Part shown: positions 34,009 to 42,822 of the stretch, piece after piece
Layout: every line of letters starts with the position of its first letter
Position numbering within the stretch: the first letter of the stretch is position 1
Assembly: GCF_030817535.1 (NCBI RefSeq)
Contig: NZ_JAUSZL010000002.1
Span: 7,626,001 to 7,690,000 of the forward strand
Source: Streptomyces sp. V3I8
GTDB taxonomy: Bacteria > Actinomycetota > Actinomycetes > Streptomycetales > Streptomycetaceae
Direction: 5' to 3'
Length of the DNA stretch: 64,000 nt
Notes under the pieces: generated by a model
Seen by the model: only the letters and a program-made list of their open reading frames with translations
What the model was told of the DNA's origin: nothing
Databases searched by the model: none
Translations under genes and position numbers: made by a program

Positions 34009-35238
34009 ATGGCCGAGTTCACCATGGAGCTCAACGACGAACAGAAGGAGGTCCGGGACTGGATCCACGGCTTCGCCGCCGACGTCATCCGCCCCGCGGC
34101 CGCCGAATGGGACGAGCGGGAAGAGACTCCCTGGCCGGTCATCCAGGAGGCCGCGAAGGTCGGCATCTACTCCCTGGACTTCTACGCCCAGCAGTACTTC
34201 GACCCCACCGGCCTCGGTATCCCCATGGCCATGGAGGAGCTGTTCTGGGGCGACGCGGGCATCGCCCTGTCGATCGTCGGCACCGGCCTCGCCGCCGTCG
34301 GCGTCCTCGCCAACGGCACCGAGGAGCAGATCGGCACCTGGATCCCCCAGATGTACGGCGACGCCAACGACGTGAAGGTCGCCGCGTTCTGCTCCTCCGA
34401 GCCCGACGCCGGCTCCGACGTCGCCTCGATGCGCACGCGCGCCGTGTACGACGGGGCCAAGGACGAGTGGGTGCTCAACGGCACGAAGACGTGGGCGACC
34501 AACGGCGGCATCGCCAACGTGCACGTCGTGGTCGCGGTGGTGGACTCCGAGCTGGGCTCCAAGGGCCATGCCTCCTTCATCGTCCCGCCGGGCACTCCCG
34601 GTCTGTCCCAGGGCCAGAAGTTCAAGAAGCACGGCATCCGCGCCTCGCACACCGCCGAGGTCGTCCTCGAGGACGTCCGGGTCCCCGGGTCCTGCCTCCT
34701 CGGCGGCAAGGAGAAGCTGGACGAGCGGCTCGCCCGCGCCCGTGAGCGCGCCAGGGCCGGCAAAGGCGAGCGGCTGAAGAACGCGGCGATGGCCACGTTC
34801 GAGGCCTCCCGCCCGGCCGTCGGCGCCATGGCGGTCGGCACGGCGCGGGCCGCGTACGAGGTGGCCCTCGACTACGCCCGTACCCGCGAGCAGTTCGGGC
34901 GGCCGATCATCGACAACCAGGGTGTCGCGTTCCAGCTCGCCGACATGCGTACGTCGATCGACGCGGCGCGGCTGCTGGTGTGGCGGGCCTCCTGGATGGC
35001 GGTCAGCGGGAAGCAGTTCACCTCCGCCGAGGGGTCCATGTCCAAGCTGTTCGCCAGCGAGACCGCCAAGAAGGTCACCGGGCAGGCGATCCAGATCCTG
35101 GGCGGCAACGGGTACACGCGGGAGTACCCGGTCGAGCGGATGCACCGCGACGCGGCGATCTACACGATCTTCGAGGGCACGAGCGAGATCCAGCGGTTGG
35201 TGATCGCGCGCACGCTGTCGGGCATGCCGATCCGGTAG
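34009..35238 (+). CDS. Acyl-CoA dehydrogenase
   Basis: The protein has 409 residues with a complete ACAD fold. The FAD/substrate motif [18 protein letters not shown] lies at about 126-143, and [16 protein letters not shown] follows. The C-terminal signature is [20 protein letters not shown] with the catalytic-type Glu in [11 protein letters not shown]. An inserted Arg/Lys-rich stretch ([20 protein letters not shown], about 240-262) is characteristic of a subset. It is likely regulated by the divergent TetR gene. Confidence 0.94.
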   Translation: MAEFTMELNDEQKEVRDWIHGFAADVIRPAAAEWDEREETPWPVIQEAAKVGIYSLDFYAQQYFDPTGLGIPMAMEELFWGDAGIALSIVGTGLAAVGVLANGTEEQIGTWIPQMYGDANDVKVAAFCSSEPDAGSDVASMRTRAVYDGAKDEWVLNGTKTWATNGGIANVHVVVAVVDSELGSKGHASFIVPPGTPGLSQGQKFKKHGIRASHTAEVVLEDVRVPGSCLLGGKEKLDERLARARERARAGKGERLKNAAMATFEASRPAVGAMAVGTARAAYEVALDYARTREQFGRPIIDNQGVAFQLADMRTSIDAARLLVWRASWMAVSGKQFTSAEGSMSKLFASETAKKVTGQAIQILGGNGYTREYPVERMHRDAAIYTIFEGTSEIQRLVIARTLSGMPIR

Positions 35239-35288
35239 CGCCGCGCAGGGTGCTGTCCGATGCGGAACGCGGGTCCGTCGTGGCTGAG

Positions 35289-35366
35289 CGCGCAGTTCCC
35301 CGCGCTCCTGCACGACGGGGCTGCGCCCCGGTTTCTCGCCCTTCAGGGGCGCGGGGAACCGCGCGA
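35289..35366. terminator. Long hairpin made of two inverted dispersed-repeat copies
   Basis: GCGCAGTTCCCCGCGCTCCTG at its left and CAGGGGCGCGGGGAACCGCGC at its right pair over about 20 positions around a 35-base loop, itself able to fold. It lies between convergent genes and can end both transcripts. Confidence 0.7.
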
Positions 35367-35406
35367 CCGGCCCCCACCGGGCCCGCACTGTCCCACGAGC
35401 CGAAAG

Positions 35407-35937
35407 CTACCCGTGCCGCAGCGGCGTCAGCTGCTCGATGTCGTACCGCGACCGCAGCTCCTCGATCGCGGCCACGTCCGGCGGGCCCTCCGCATCCAGG
35501 ATCTTCAGCAGCTCCTCGAAGTAGCGCTCGTGGTCCGGCGGCGGGGACGCCTGGAAGAACATCTTCGCCGGCGTGTCCGTGGGGTTGGCGAACGCGTGCG
35601 GACAGCCGGGCGGTACGACGATCACCGTGCCCGGCGTCGCCCGCACCACCCGGTTGCCCGAACCCGACTGCCAGCGCTGCCAGCGGTCGGGTGTGCGGAC
35701 CAGCGGCTCGAAGGCGAGCACGTCCAGCTCGCCCTCCAGGACGTAGAACAGCTCCTCGCTGCGCGTGTGCACGTGCGCGCCGACGTCGAAGCCCGGCGGC
35801 ACGACCACCTCGAAGCTGGACGCCGCCCGCGAATGCGTGCCGGTCACCTTGAACGTCACGTGCTGGGCCGGGGTCCGGACCGTACGGCCGTGCCCCGGAG
35901 GCACCAGCAGGCCCTCGGGCGGCGTGAGCGCGTTCAC
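35407..35937 (-). CDS. Cupin quinone-forming monooxygenase (MomA-like)
   Basis: The protein has 176 residues and a single cupin domain. Metal ligands are in GAHVHTRSEELFYVLEGELD and the later PPGCPHAFANP. The GTG start overlaps the P450 stop in GTGA. The homologous gene in other Streptomyces (SCO1208/momA) sits in the same place and oxidises tetrahydroxynaphthalene to flaviolin. It is the third gene of the rppA operon. Confidence 0.87.
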   Translation of the reverse strand: MNALTPPEGLLVPPGHGRTVRTPAQHVTFKVTGTHSRAASSFEVVVPPGFDVGAHVHTRSEELFYVLEGELDVLAFEPLVRTPDRWQRWQSGSGNRVVRATPGTVIVVPPGCPHAFANPTDTPAKMFFQASPPPDHERYFEELLKILDAEGPPDVAAIEELRSRYDIEQLTPLRHG

Positions 35938-37148
35938 CAGGTGACGGGCAGGGCCTCGGGCCCGCGGATCAGCGCGCCGCGCCGCCACGGCACCTCGTCC
36001 GCCGAGACGGACAGGCGCAGCGTCGGGATCCGGTCGAGGAGGGTGTTCACCATCAGCTCCGACTCCAGGCGGGCGAGCATGGCGCCCACGCAGTAGTGCG
36101 GACCGTGCCCGAACGCCACATGCGGGTTGGGCCCGCGGTCGAAGTCGATCCGCTCGGGGTCCGGGAAGACGTCCGGGTCCCGGTTGGCGGCCAGGTAGGA
36201 CACGTAGATCGGGTCGTCCTTCCTGATCCGCACGCCGTGCAGGACGACGTCCTCGGTGGCGATCCGGGACAGGCCGACGGCGTTGCGGTGCGGGATGTAC
36301 CGCAGCAGTTCGTCGAGGGCCCGGGGGCGCAGCTCCGGCTCGTCGCGCAGCCGGTCGAACAGCGCGGGCCTGGTCATGAGGATGTAGAGCATCTGCCCGG
36401 TGTTGTTGGTGACGGCCTCGCCGCCGATCTGGATCGGGCCCGCCAGCGCCACCGCCTCCTCCTCGGTGATGTCACCCCGGCCCACCGCCGCGCCGAGCAG
36501 CGAGGTCACGTCCTCACCGGTGGCGTCGCGGCGCTCCGCGATCAGTTTGCGGAAGTAGACCTCCATGTCCCGCTTGGCCCGCTCACTGGCCGCGGCGCCC
36601 TGCGAGGACGAGAGGATCGCCTGCGTCCAGGTGTGCAGGGTGTGCCGGTCGTCGGCCGGGACCCCCATCAGCTCGCAGATGACCTTCATCGGGAAGGGTG
36701 CCAGCACCCGGTCGATCAGGTCGGCCGGCGGTCCGTCCCGCAGCATCTCGTCGACCATCGTGTCGAGCGTCCGCCCGGCGCCGGCCCGCAGACGCTCGAT
36801 GCCACGCGTGGTGAACGCGGCGTTCACCGCCCTGCGCAGCCGGGAGTGGTCGGGCTTGTCGACGAAGCTCATCGCGCCGGCCGCCGGGATGAAGTGCGGT
36901 GCGAGGCGGGTGACCTCGCGGCCGAGCACCGCCGCGCGGCTGAAGCGCGGGTCGTTCGTCACCAGCCGTACGTCCTCGTAGCGGGTGACCAGCCAGGCCC
37001 AGCCCTCGCCGTTGGGGAGCTGGATGCGGTTGATCGGGCCCTCGCGCATCAGCTCGGACAGGACGGGGTCGAAGTCGACCCCGGTCAGGTCCAGGGCCGG
37101 CCAGTGCCGTACCGGGGGAGCCGCCGCCGTCTCTTCGCTCAGGGTCAT
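35934..37148 (-). CDS. Cytochrome P450 (CYP158-like) of flaviolin polymerisation
   Basis: The protein has 404 residues. The heme loop FGHGPHYCVGAMLARLE places the Cys ligand near residue 353. The ExxR motif is in LDELLRYIPHR (about 289). In the I helix IQIGGEAVTNN the usual proton-relay Thr is replaced by Ala, as reported for CYP158A2 of S. coelicolor, which couples flaviolin molecules. The start overlaps the rppA stop in ATGA. The order rppA-P450-cupin equals that of the known pigment cluster. Confidence 0.92.
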   Translation of the reverse strand: MTLSEETAAAPPVRHWPALDLTGVDFDPVLSELMREGPINRIQLPNGEGWAWLVTRYEDVRLVTNDPRFSRAAVLGREVTRLAPHFIPAAGAMSFVDKPDHSRLRRAVNAAFTTRGIERLRAGAGRTLDTMVDEMLRDGPPADLIDRVLAPFPMKVICELMGVPADDRHTLHTWTQAILSSSQGAAASERAKRDMEVYFRKLIAERRDATGEDVTSLLGAAVGRGDITEEEAVALAGPIQIGGEAVTNNTGQMLYILMTRPALFDRLRDEPELRPRALDELLRYIPHRNAVGLSRIATEDVVLHGVRIRKDDPIYVSYLAANRDPDVFPDPERIDFDRGPNPHVAFGHGPHYCVGAMLARLESELMVNTLLDRIPTLRLSVSADEVPWRRGALIRGPEALPVTW

Positions 37149-38254
37149 CGTGCCGCCGTCTCCTTGTCGTTCCTCCGGTGCCCGTCGCGCGCCCGCCGCC
37201 CGTCGTCCGTGCGGTGCCAGCGGCCCAGGGCCATCTCGGCCGTGATCCCCGGTCCGAAGCCGGCGAGCAGGCCGCGGGCCCCCTCGCGGGCGCCCCCCTC
37301 GTCGAACAGCCGGCGCAGCGCGTCCAGGACGACGGCGCTGGCGATGTTCCCGTACTCGGTGAGCGTCGCCCGGCTGAACCGGAAGGCCTCCGGCTCCACC
37401 TGGAGAAACTTGCTCAGGTCGTCGAGGATCCGCGGGCCCCCGGCGTGGATGATGTAGAAGTCCAGGTCCGAGGCGTCCCAGCCGTGCTGGCCCGCGAGTT
37501 CCTGGAGGGCGGGGGCCAGCGGCTCCATGGTGGCCGGCACCCGCTTGTCCAGCAGGAAGTGGAAGCCGGTGGCCCGCACGTCGTACATGATCCAGTCCTC
37601 GGTCCTGGGGATCAGGTACGAGCCGTTGCGCTCCAGGCGGATGCCCTCGCCGCCCTGTCCGCGGACCACCGCGGCGGCGATCCCGTCGCCGAACAGGCCG
37701 TTGCACAGCAGCGAGCCCACGCCGAGGTCGGTCGGCTGGTAGCACAGCGAGCAGAACTCGCAGGCCACGATGAGCGCGTTGGCCTCGGGGTAGGCCGAGC
37801 AGAAGTCGTGCGCCCGGTTGATCGCGGCGCCGCCGGCCGCGCAGCCGAGCTGTGCCATGGGTATCTGGCGGGTGTCGCTCCTGAAACCCATCTCGTTGAT
37901 CAGCCACGCCGTCATCGAGGGCATCATGAAGCCCGTGCACGAGACGTAGATGATCACATCGATGTCGGCGGGCCGGACCTCCGCGTCGTCGAGCGCCCGC
38001 CGGACGACGGCCGGGACACGGGCCTTGGCCTCGGCCTCGTACACCTTGTTGCGTTCCGCGAAGCCCGGATGCTTCAGCGTCTCCTCGATGGGCTGCACGA
38101 TGTGCCGCGTGCGTACGCCGGTGTTCTCGATCAGCCTCAGCGCGAGCGGCAGTTGGGGGTGGTCCGGATGGCGGGAACGCGCCAGTTCGAGCGTCTCCTC
38201 CATCGTGATGACGTATTCCGGAACGGAGACCGCGGGTCTGCACAAAGTCGCCAT
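37145..38254 (-). CDS. rppA: Type III polyketide synthase, 1,3,6,8-tetrahydroxynaphthalene synthase
   Basis: The protein has 369 residues. The catalytic Cys is in MAQLGCAAGGAAINRAH (about 138), the His in FYIIHAGGPRILDDL (about 270), and the Asn in LTEYGNIASAVVL (about 303). YVSCTGFMMPSM and the Cys-rich FCSLCYQPTDLG are typical of RppA. It condenses five malonyl-CoA units to tetrahydroxynaphthalene, the precursor of HPQ melanin and flaviolin pigments. It is the first gene of a three-gene overlapping operon. Confidence 0.96.
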   Translation of the reverse strand: MATLCRPAVSVPEYVITMEETLELARSRHPDHPQLPLALRLIENTGVRTRHIVQPIEETLKHPGFAERNKVYEAEAKARVPAVVRRALDDAEVRPADIDVIIYVSCTGFMMPSMTAWLINEMGFRSDTRQIPMAQLGCAAGGAAINRAHDFCSAYPEANALIVACEFCSLCYQPTDLGVGSLLCNGLFGDGIAAAVVRGQGGEGIRLERNGSYLIPRTEDWIMYDVRATGFHFLLDKRVPATMEPLAPALQELAGQHGWDASDLDFYIIHAGGPRILDDLSKFLQVEPEAFRFSRATLTEYGNIASAVVLDALRRLFDEGGAREGARGLLAGFGPGITAEMALGRWHRTDDGRRARDGHRRNDKETAAR

Positions 38255-38402
38255 GAGCCTGCGCCTTCTCTCGCCCGCCGGGACGCGCTCTCCTCGGCAG
38301 TGGGTGGTCCCCCCACGATCACCCGGGAGAGCCCGGATATCGCGCGGGACTACGCCAGACCGGGGACAGCGCTCCCGGAGAGGGCCCGGTGAAGGCGCGC
38401 CC

Positions 38403-38462
38403 CTTCAGAGGCGCGGGGAACCGCGCGAGCCGGGGGCATCCCGGCCGAAGGCCGGGGGGCCA
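38403..38462 (+). repeat. Composite dispersed intergenic repeat, copy 1
   Basis: Box A (AGAGGCGCGGGGAACCGCGC) is followed by box B (CCCGGCCGAAGGCCGGGGGG). The same two boxes in the same order occur inverted at 40199-40260. The element lies downstream of the DUF6213 gene and probably folds as a terminator. Confidence 0.7.
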
Positions 38463-38501
38463 CGACGCACCGGCACCGTGCGAACGACCGCAGTGCTCCC
38501 G

Positions 38502-38744
38502 TTAACCGCCGGAGGTCGTCCCGCTGCTGTGCGCGATGCACGCCACATCGATCCGGTCGGCCAGCTTCGCCAGCTCGATCGTGAGCGCGGCGACGGTGTC
38601 CTCGTCGAGCCCGTCCTGCCCGGCCTCGACCAGATGCAGCCACCGTCCCCCCATCGTGCGCAGCAGCTTGCTCACATCGGCGGCAGCCACCTGCAGGGTC
38701 CCGCGGTCGTCGACGATCAGAGGCAGGGTCACTTCGCGGTTCAC
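38502..38744 (-). CDS. DUF6213-family small protein
   Basis: The protein has 80 residues from a GTG (MNREVTLPLIVDDRGTLQVA). A strand pair is followed by helices (DVSKLLRTMGGRWLHLVEAG; TVAALTIELAKLADRIDVAC). It matches the DUF6213 family of small actinobacterial proteins of unknown function. The start codon has a GGGGG-rich site upstream. It lies 25 bp downstream of the aldehyde dehydrogenase stop on the same strand, so cotranscription is possible. Confidence 0.75.
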   Translation of the reverse strand: MNREVTLPLIVDDRGTLQVAAADVSKLLRTMGGRWLHLVEAGQDGLDEDTVAALTIELAKLADRIDVACIAHSSGTTSGG

Positions 38745-38769
38745 AGGGGGGATCGTAGCTGCGGAACGC

Positions 38770-40155
38770 TCACGCTCCGTGCCATACGGTGGTGATGTTG
38801 CAGAACTCTCGGATTCCGTGCCCCGACAGCTCACGCCCGTAACCCGACCGCTTGACCCCGCCGAACGGGAACGCCGGGTGGGACGCCGTCATCCCGTTGA
38901 AGTAGACACCGCCGGCCTCCAGATCCCGTACGAACCGCTCGGTCTCGGCCTCGTCGCGCGTCCACACGTTGGAACTCAGTCCGAACGGCGTGTCGTTGGC
39001 GATGGCCACCGCCTCGTCCAGGTCTGCCGCCCGGTAGAGCGTGGCGACCGGCCCGAACGTCTCCTCCTGGTGGATGCGCATCTCGGGGGTGATGTCGGCG
39101 AGGACCGTCGGCGGGTAGTACCAGCCGTCCCCGTCGGGCAGCTCCCCGCCGCACAGCACGGTCGCCCCGGCCTCGACGGCGTCGTCGACCAGTTCCGTCA
39201 GGTCGTCGCGGCCCTGCTCGGTGGCGACCGGCCCGACGTCCGTGCCCTCGTCCAGCGGGTCGCCGACCGTGAGGGCCTTCATGCCCTCGGTGAAGCGTTC
39301 GGCGAACGCGTCGAAGACGTCCGTGTGCACGATGAACCGCTTGGCGGCGATGCAGGACTGCCCGTTGTTCTGCACCCGGGCCGTCACCGCGGTCTTCGCC
39401 GCCCGCTCGATGTCGGCCGAGGGCATCACCACGTACGGGTCGCTGCCGCCCAGCTCCAGGACGGTCTTCTTGACCTCGTCCCCGGCGACCGAGGCGACCG
39501 CGCGGCCGGCCGGTTCGCTGCCGGTCAGGGTGGCCGCCTTGATCCGCGGGTCGCGCAGGATGTCCTCGATCGCGCCCGAGCCGACGAGCAGCGTCTGGAA
39601 ACAGCCCTCCGGGTAGCCCGCCCGGCGGAACAGGTCCTCCAGGTAGAGGGCGGTCTGCGGGACGTTCGAGGCGTGCTTGAGCAGCCCGACGTTGCCGGCC
39701 ATCAGCGCGGGCGCGGCGAAGCGGACCACCTGCCAGAGCGGGAAGTTCCAGGGCATGACGGCGAGGACCGGCCCGAGCGGGCGGTAGCGCACCAGGACGC
39801 GGGAGGCGCCGGAGTCCTCCGCGTCGGCCTTGGCGCCCTCCTCGTCGGCGAGGAGCTCCTCGGCGTGGTCGGCGTACCAGCGCATCGCCTTCGCGCACTT
39901 CGCCGCCTCGGCGCGGGCCTGCTTGACGGGCTTGCCCATCTCGGTGGTCATGATCCGGCCGATGTCCCGCGCGTCGGCCTCCAGGAGGTCGGCCGCTCGG
40001 TGCAGCAGACGCGCGCGCTCGGCGAACGAGGTGGTGCGGTGGGTGCGGAACGCCGCCTCCGCCGTGGCGAGGCGGTGCTCGATCTCCTCGTCGCCGAGGG
40101 CGTCGTAGGTCTTGAGGGTTTCCCCCGTTGCCGGGTTCACGGTTGCGATGGGCAT
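38770..40155 (-). CDS. NADP-type succinate-semialdehyde/aldehyde dehydrogenase
   Basis: The protein has 461 residues. The catalytic Glu is in VLELGGSDPYVV (about 232) and the Cys in NNGQSCIAAKRF (about 268). PWNFPLWQVVRFAAPALMAGN and EETFGPVATLYR are typical. It starts MPIATVNPATGETLK as in SSADH-type enzymes. The likely role is oxidation of succinic semialdehyde to succinate; the substrate is inferred from family resemblance only. Confidence 0.88.
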   Translation of the reverse strand: MPIATVNPATGETLKTYDALGDEEIEHRLATAEAAFRTHRTTSFAERARLLHRAADLLEADARDIGRIMTTEMGKPVKQARAEAAKCAKAMRWYADHAEELLADEEGAKADAEDSGASRVLVRYRPLGPVLAVMPWNFPLWQVVRFAAPALMAGNVGLLKHASNVPQTALYLEDLFRRAGYPEGCFQTLLVGSGAIEDILRDPRIKAATLTGSEPAGRAVASVAGDEVKKTVLELGGSDPYVVMPSADIERAAKTAVTARVQNNGQSCIAAKRFIVHTDVFDAFAERFTEGMKALTVGDPLDEGTDVGPVATEQGRDDLTELVDDAVEAGATVLCGGELPDGDGWYYPPTVLADITPEMRIHQEETFGPVATLYRAADLDEAVAIANDTPFGLSSNVWTRDEAETERFVRDLEAGGVYFNGMTASHPAFPFGGVKRSGYGRELSGHGIREFCNITTVWHGA

Positions 40156-40198
40156 TGCTTCTTCCTCCTGGTGCGGTACGTCGGGTGCGGGTACGTCG

Positions 40199-40260
40199 TG
40201 GTCCCCCAGCCTTCGGCCGGGAGGTGCCCCCCCAGCTCGCGCGGTTCCCCGCGCCCCTTC
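40199..40260 (-). repeat. Composite dispersed intergenic repeat, copy 2
   Basis: Read on the minus strand it gives AAGGGGCGCGGGGAACCGCG, then GGGGGCACCTCCCGGCCGAA and GGCTGGGGGACCAC. It matches copy 1 at 38403-38462 over about 60 bp with few differences. It lies downstream of the Nudix gene. Confidence 0.7.
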
Positions 40261-40308
40261 TGCACGCCTCTGACGGGGCGTGCCCAGAAAGGGCGCGTGC
40301 CCCTCTCG

Positions 40309-40779
40309 TCAGCGCATATGCGCTTCCAACCGGTCCAGGAACTCCGCCTGGGCCCTGACCAGTACGGCTCTGGCGCGGTCCAGGGACAGCCATTCCACCC
40401 GGTCCAGTTCGGGGACCTCCTGGAAGCGGCCCGAACCGCGGGGCCATTCCATGCTGAACGTGCCGGGGACCGTCGTCGCCGGGTCGAGGTCCGCCTCGAC
40501 GGCCCAGACCGTGACGATCTTGCCGTTCGCCTGGGTGACCTCGCCCAGCGGGACGGCCTCGCCGTCGGGCGGCGGCAGACCCAGCTCCTCCTGGAACTCG
40601 CGGCGGGCGGCGTCCCAGGCAGGTTCGCCGGGCTCGTACTCGCCCTTCGGCACGGACCACGCCCCGGCGTCGCGCCGGGCGAAGAGCGGACCGCCCATGT
40701 GCCCGAGCAGCACCTCGACGCCCCGCTCGGAGCGCCGGAACAGGAGCAGGCCCGCGCTGCGTCGCACGGCGGCGCTCAC
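40309..40779 (-). CDS. Nudix hydrolase
   Basis: The protein has 156 residues. The Nudix box GEYEPGEPAWDAARREFQEE followed by LGL fits GX5EX7REUXEEXGU exactly (about 47-69). The GTG start overlaps the DNA ligase stop in GTGA. A link to an ATP-dependent ligase suggests nucleotide clean-up or repair, but the substrate is unknown. Confidence 0.9.
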   Translation of the reverse strand: MSAAVRRSAGLLLFRRSERGVEVLLGHMGGPLFARRDAGAWSVPKGEYEPGEPAWDAARREFQEELGLPPPDGEAVPLGEVTQANGKIVTVWAVEADLDPATTVPGTFSMEWPRGSGRFQEVPELDRVEWLSLDRARAVLVRAQAEFLDRLEAHMR

Positions 40780-42332
40780 GGGGCGACCCCCGGGTGCGCG
40801 GCGAGCACCGTCTCCACGGTGTCGGCCTCCGCCGGGCTCTTGTCCTCGCGGTGACGCAGCACCCGGGCGAAACGCAGGGCGACACCCGCGGGGTAGCGGG
40901 TGGAGCGCTGCAGACCGTCGTACGCGATCTCCACGACCAGCTCGGGACGGACGGTCACCACCGGGCCGCTCTCCCCGACGGGGTCGACGGCGAGCTCCTT
41001 CAGCCGCTCGGTCTGCCAGGCCAGCATCACGTCGGTGAGGCCCTTGAAGGTCTTGCCCAGCATGGCGAACGAGCCGTCCGGCCTGCGCGCCCCCAGGTGC
41101 AGGTTGGAGAGCTTGCCGGTGCGCCGCCCGCTGCCCCACTCGGCGGCCAGTACCACCAGGTCGAGTGTGTGGACGGGCTTGACCTTCAGCCAGGAGGCTC
41201 CGCGGCGGCCCGCGCTGTAGGGGGCGTCGAGGGACTTGAGGACCACGCCCTCGTGGCCGCGCGCGAGCGTGTCGGCAGCGAACCGCTCGGCGGCGGCCCG
41301 CGCCGCCTCGTCCGTGGGGTCCGGCACGAGGAGGCGTCGTACGCGCATCGGCTCGGGGACCAGCCGGGCGAGCTCCACGTGGCGGTCGGCGAACGGCAGG
41401 TCGAGCAGGTCCCGGCCGTCCACGGCCAGGACGTCGAAGAAGACGGGGGAGACGGGCACGGTCCCGGCGGCGGTGGTGACGTCCACCCGGGAGCCCACGC
41501 GGCCCGCGGTCTCCTGGAAGGGCCGGGGCCGCCCGTCCGCGTCGAGCGCGAGGACCTCGCCGTCCAGGATGAAACGATCGCCCCGCAGCTCCCGTGCGGC
41601 CCGGGTGATCTCGGGCAGCCGGCCGGTGATGTCGTCGAGGGTGCGGGTGTACACGCGTACGACGTCGCCGTCGCGGTGCACCTGGACGCGGATGCCGTCG
41701 AGTTTCTCCTCGACCACACAGGTGCCGAGCTTGTCGACGGCCTCGGCGACGGACGGGGCGCTGTGCGCCAGCATCGGCCACACGGGCCGGCCGACGGTGA
41801 GCCGGAACTCCTCCAGGGACCCAGGCCCTTCGGCGAGCAGCCGCTCGGCCACCGTCTGCAGCGAGCCGGCCAGCATCACCGCCCTGCGTACGTCGGCGGG
41901 GGGCGCCCCGGTCGCCCGGGCCAGTCCTTCGACCGCTAGGGCGTCGAGGGCGCCCTGCCGCAGCTCTCCGCCGAGCAGTGCGAGCAGGAACCTCTGCTCC
42001 GGCCCGGTGGCCGCGCCCATCAGTTCCCCGACCAGGCGGGCCCGCCGCGCCTGCGAGCCGGCGCCGGAGACCGCGCCGAGTTCCGTGAGGCGGGCGTCCA
42101 CCTCCCGCACGGTCAGCGTGGGCCGCTCGGCGGGCGGGACGGGCGTGCCGAGGGTCTTCCAGCCGACGCCGAGCCGCCCCTGGGGCAGGCGGCCCGCCAG
42201 ATAGGGGATGACGATCGGCACGTCGGCCGCCTCCGCGTCCCGGAACAGCTCCGCGAGCAGAACGGTCTTCCGGGTCCGCGCCGAAGTGGCGGCGACCTCC
42301 TGGGACACCTGGGCGAGCCGGGACAACAGCAT
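40776..42332 (-). CDS. lig: ATP-dependent DNA ligase
   Basis: The protein has 518 residues. The N-terminal DNA-binding domain (about 1-200) is followed by the adenylation domain with VVEEKLDGIRVQVH (Lys about 213). Motifs FILDGEVLALD, FFDVLAVDGRDLL, HEGVVLKSLDAPY and SWLKVKP are all present, then an OB-fold C-terminus. It resembles mycobacterial LigB and archaeal-type ligases, not the NHEJ LigD. It is the first gene of a pair with the Nudix hydrolase. Confidence 0.94.
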   Translation of the reverse strand: MLLSRLAQVSQEVAATSARTRKTVLLAELFRDAEAADVPIVIPYLAGRLPQGRLGVGWKTLGTPVPPAERPTLTVREVDARLTELGAVSGAGSQARRARLVGELMGAATGPEQRFLLALLGGELRQGALDALAVEGLARATGAPPADVRRAVMLAGSLQTVAERLLAEGPGSLEEFRLTVGRPVWPMLAHSAPSVAEAVDKLGTCVVEEKLDGIRVQVHRDGDVVRVYTRTLDDITGRLPEITRAARELRGDRFILDGEVLALDADGRPRPFQETAGRVGSRVDVTTAAGTVPVSPVFFDVLAVDGRDLLDLPFADRHVELARLVPEPMRVRRLLVPDPTDEAARAAAERFAADTLARGHEGVVLKSLDAPYSAGRRGASWLKVKPVHTLDLVVLAAEWGSGRRTGKLSNLHLGARRPDGSFAMLGKTFKGLTDVMLAWQTERLKELAVDPVGESGPVVTVRPELVVEIAYDGLQRSTRYPAGVALRFARVLRHREDKSPAEADTVETVLAAHPGVAP

Positions 42333-42820
42333 GCAGTCATGGTGCTACGCGGACGCCCGGTCTACACCTGGACGGACGGGTCCGCGCCCCCGGGCGCACA
42401 TGGTCCCGCGGGCCACCCCCGAGCGGCAACGGCACTCCGCCCACCCACCCGAACGCCACCGCGCCCGTCCGGCCACCTGCCCGAACGCCGCCCTCGCCCG
42501 GCCGGCCGGCCGCCCGAGCGGCGCTGCGCCGGGCGCCCGCCTGCCCGCGTTGCGTCGCCCGACCGCGTCGCGCCACACCGTGCTGCGCCGCCCGCCGGCC
42601 CGTCCGGCGCTGCGCCGCCTGCCCGGCCAACCGCCTGCCCGGGCGCCGCTGCGCCCGTCCGGCCGCCCGAGCAGCGCTGTGCCGGGCGCCTGCCTGCCCG
42701 CGCTGTGCCCCCCGACCGCGTCGCGCCACACCGTGCTGCGCCGCCCGCCGGCCTGCCCGCGCTGTGCCGCCCGGTCGCGTCGCGTCGCCCGGCCGGAGTG
42801 GCGCTTCCGCTCGGGCGCGC
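42333..42820. repeat. Repeat-filled gene-free stretch with a 93-bp direct repeat
   Basis: Two 93-bp copies, 42508-42600 and 42661-42753, lie 153 bp apart and differ at about seven positions. The last 43 bases of each (from CCCGACCGCGTCGCGCCACA) are identical. Further partial GCGCTGCGCC/CCGCCTGCCCGG units fill the stretch. All long ORFs here are low-complexity and are rejected. Confidence 0.8.
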
Positions 42821-42822
42821 TC

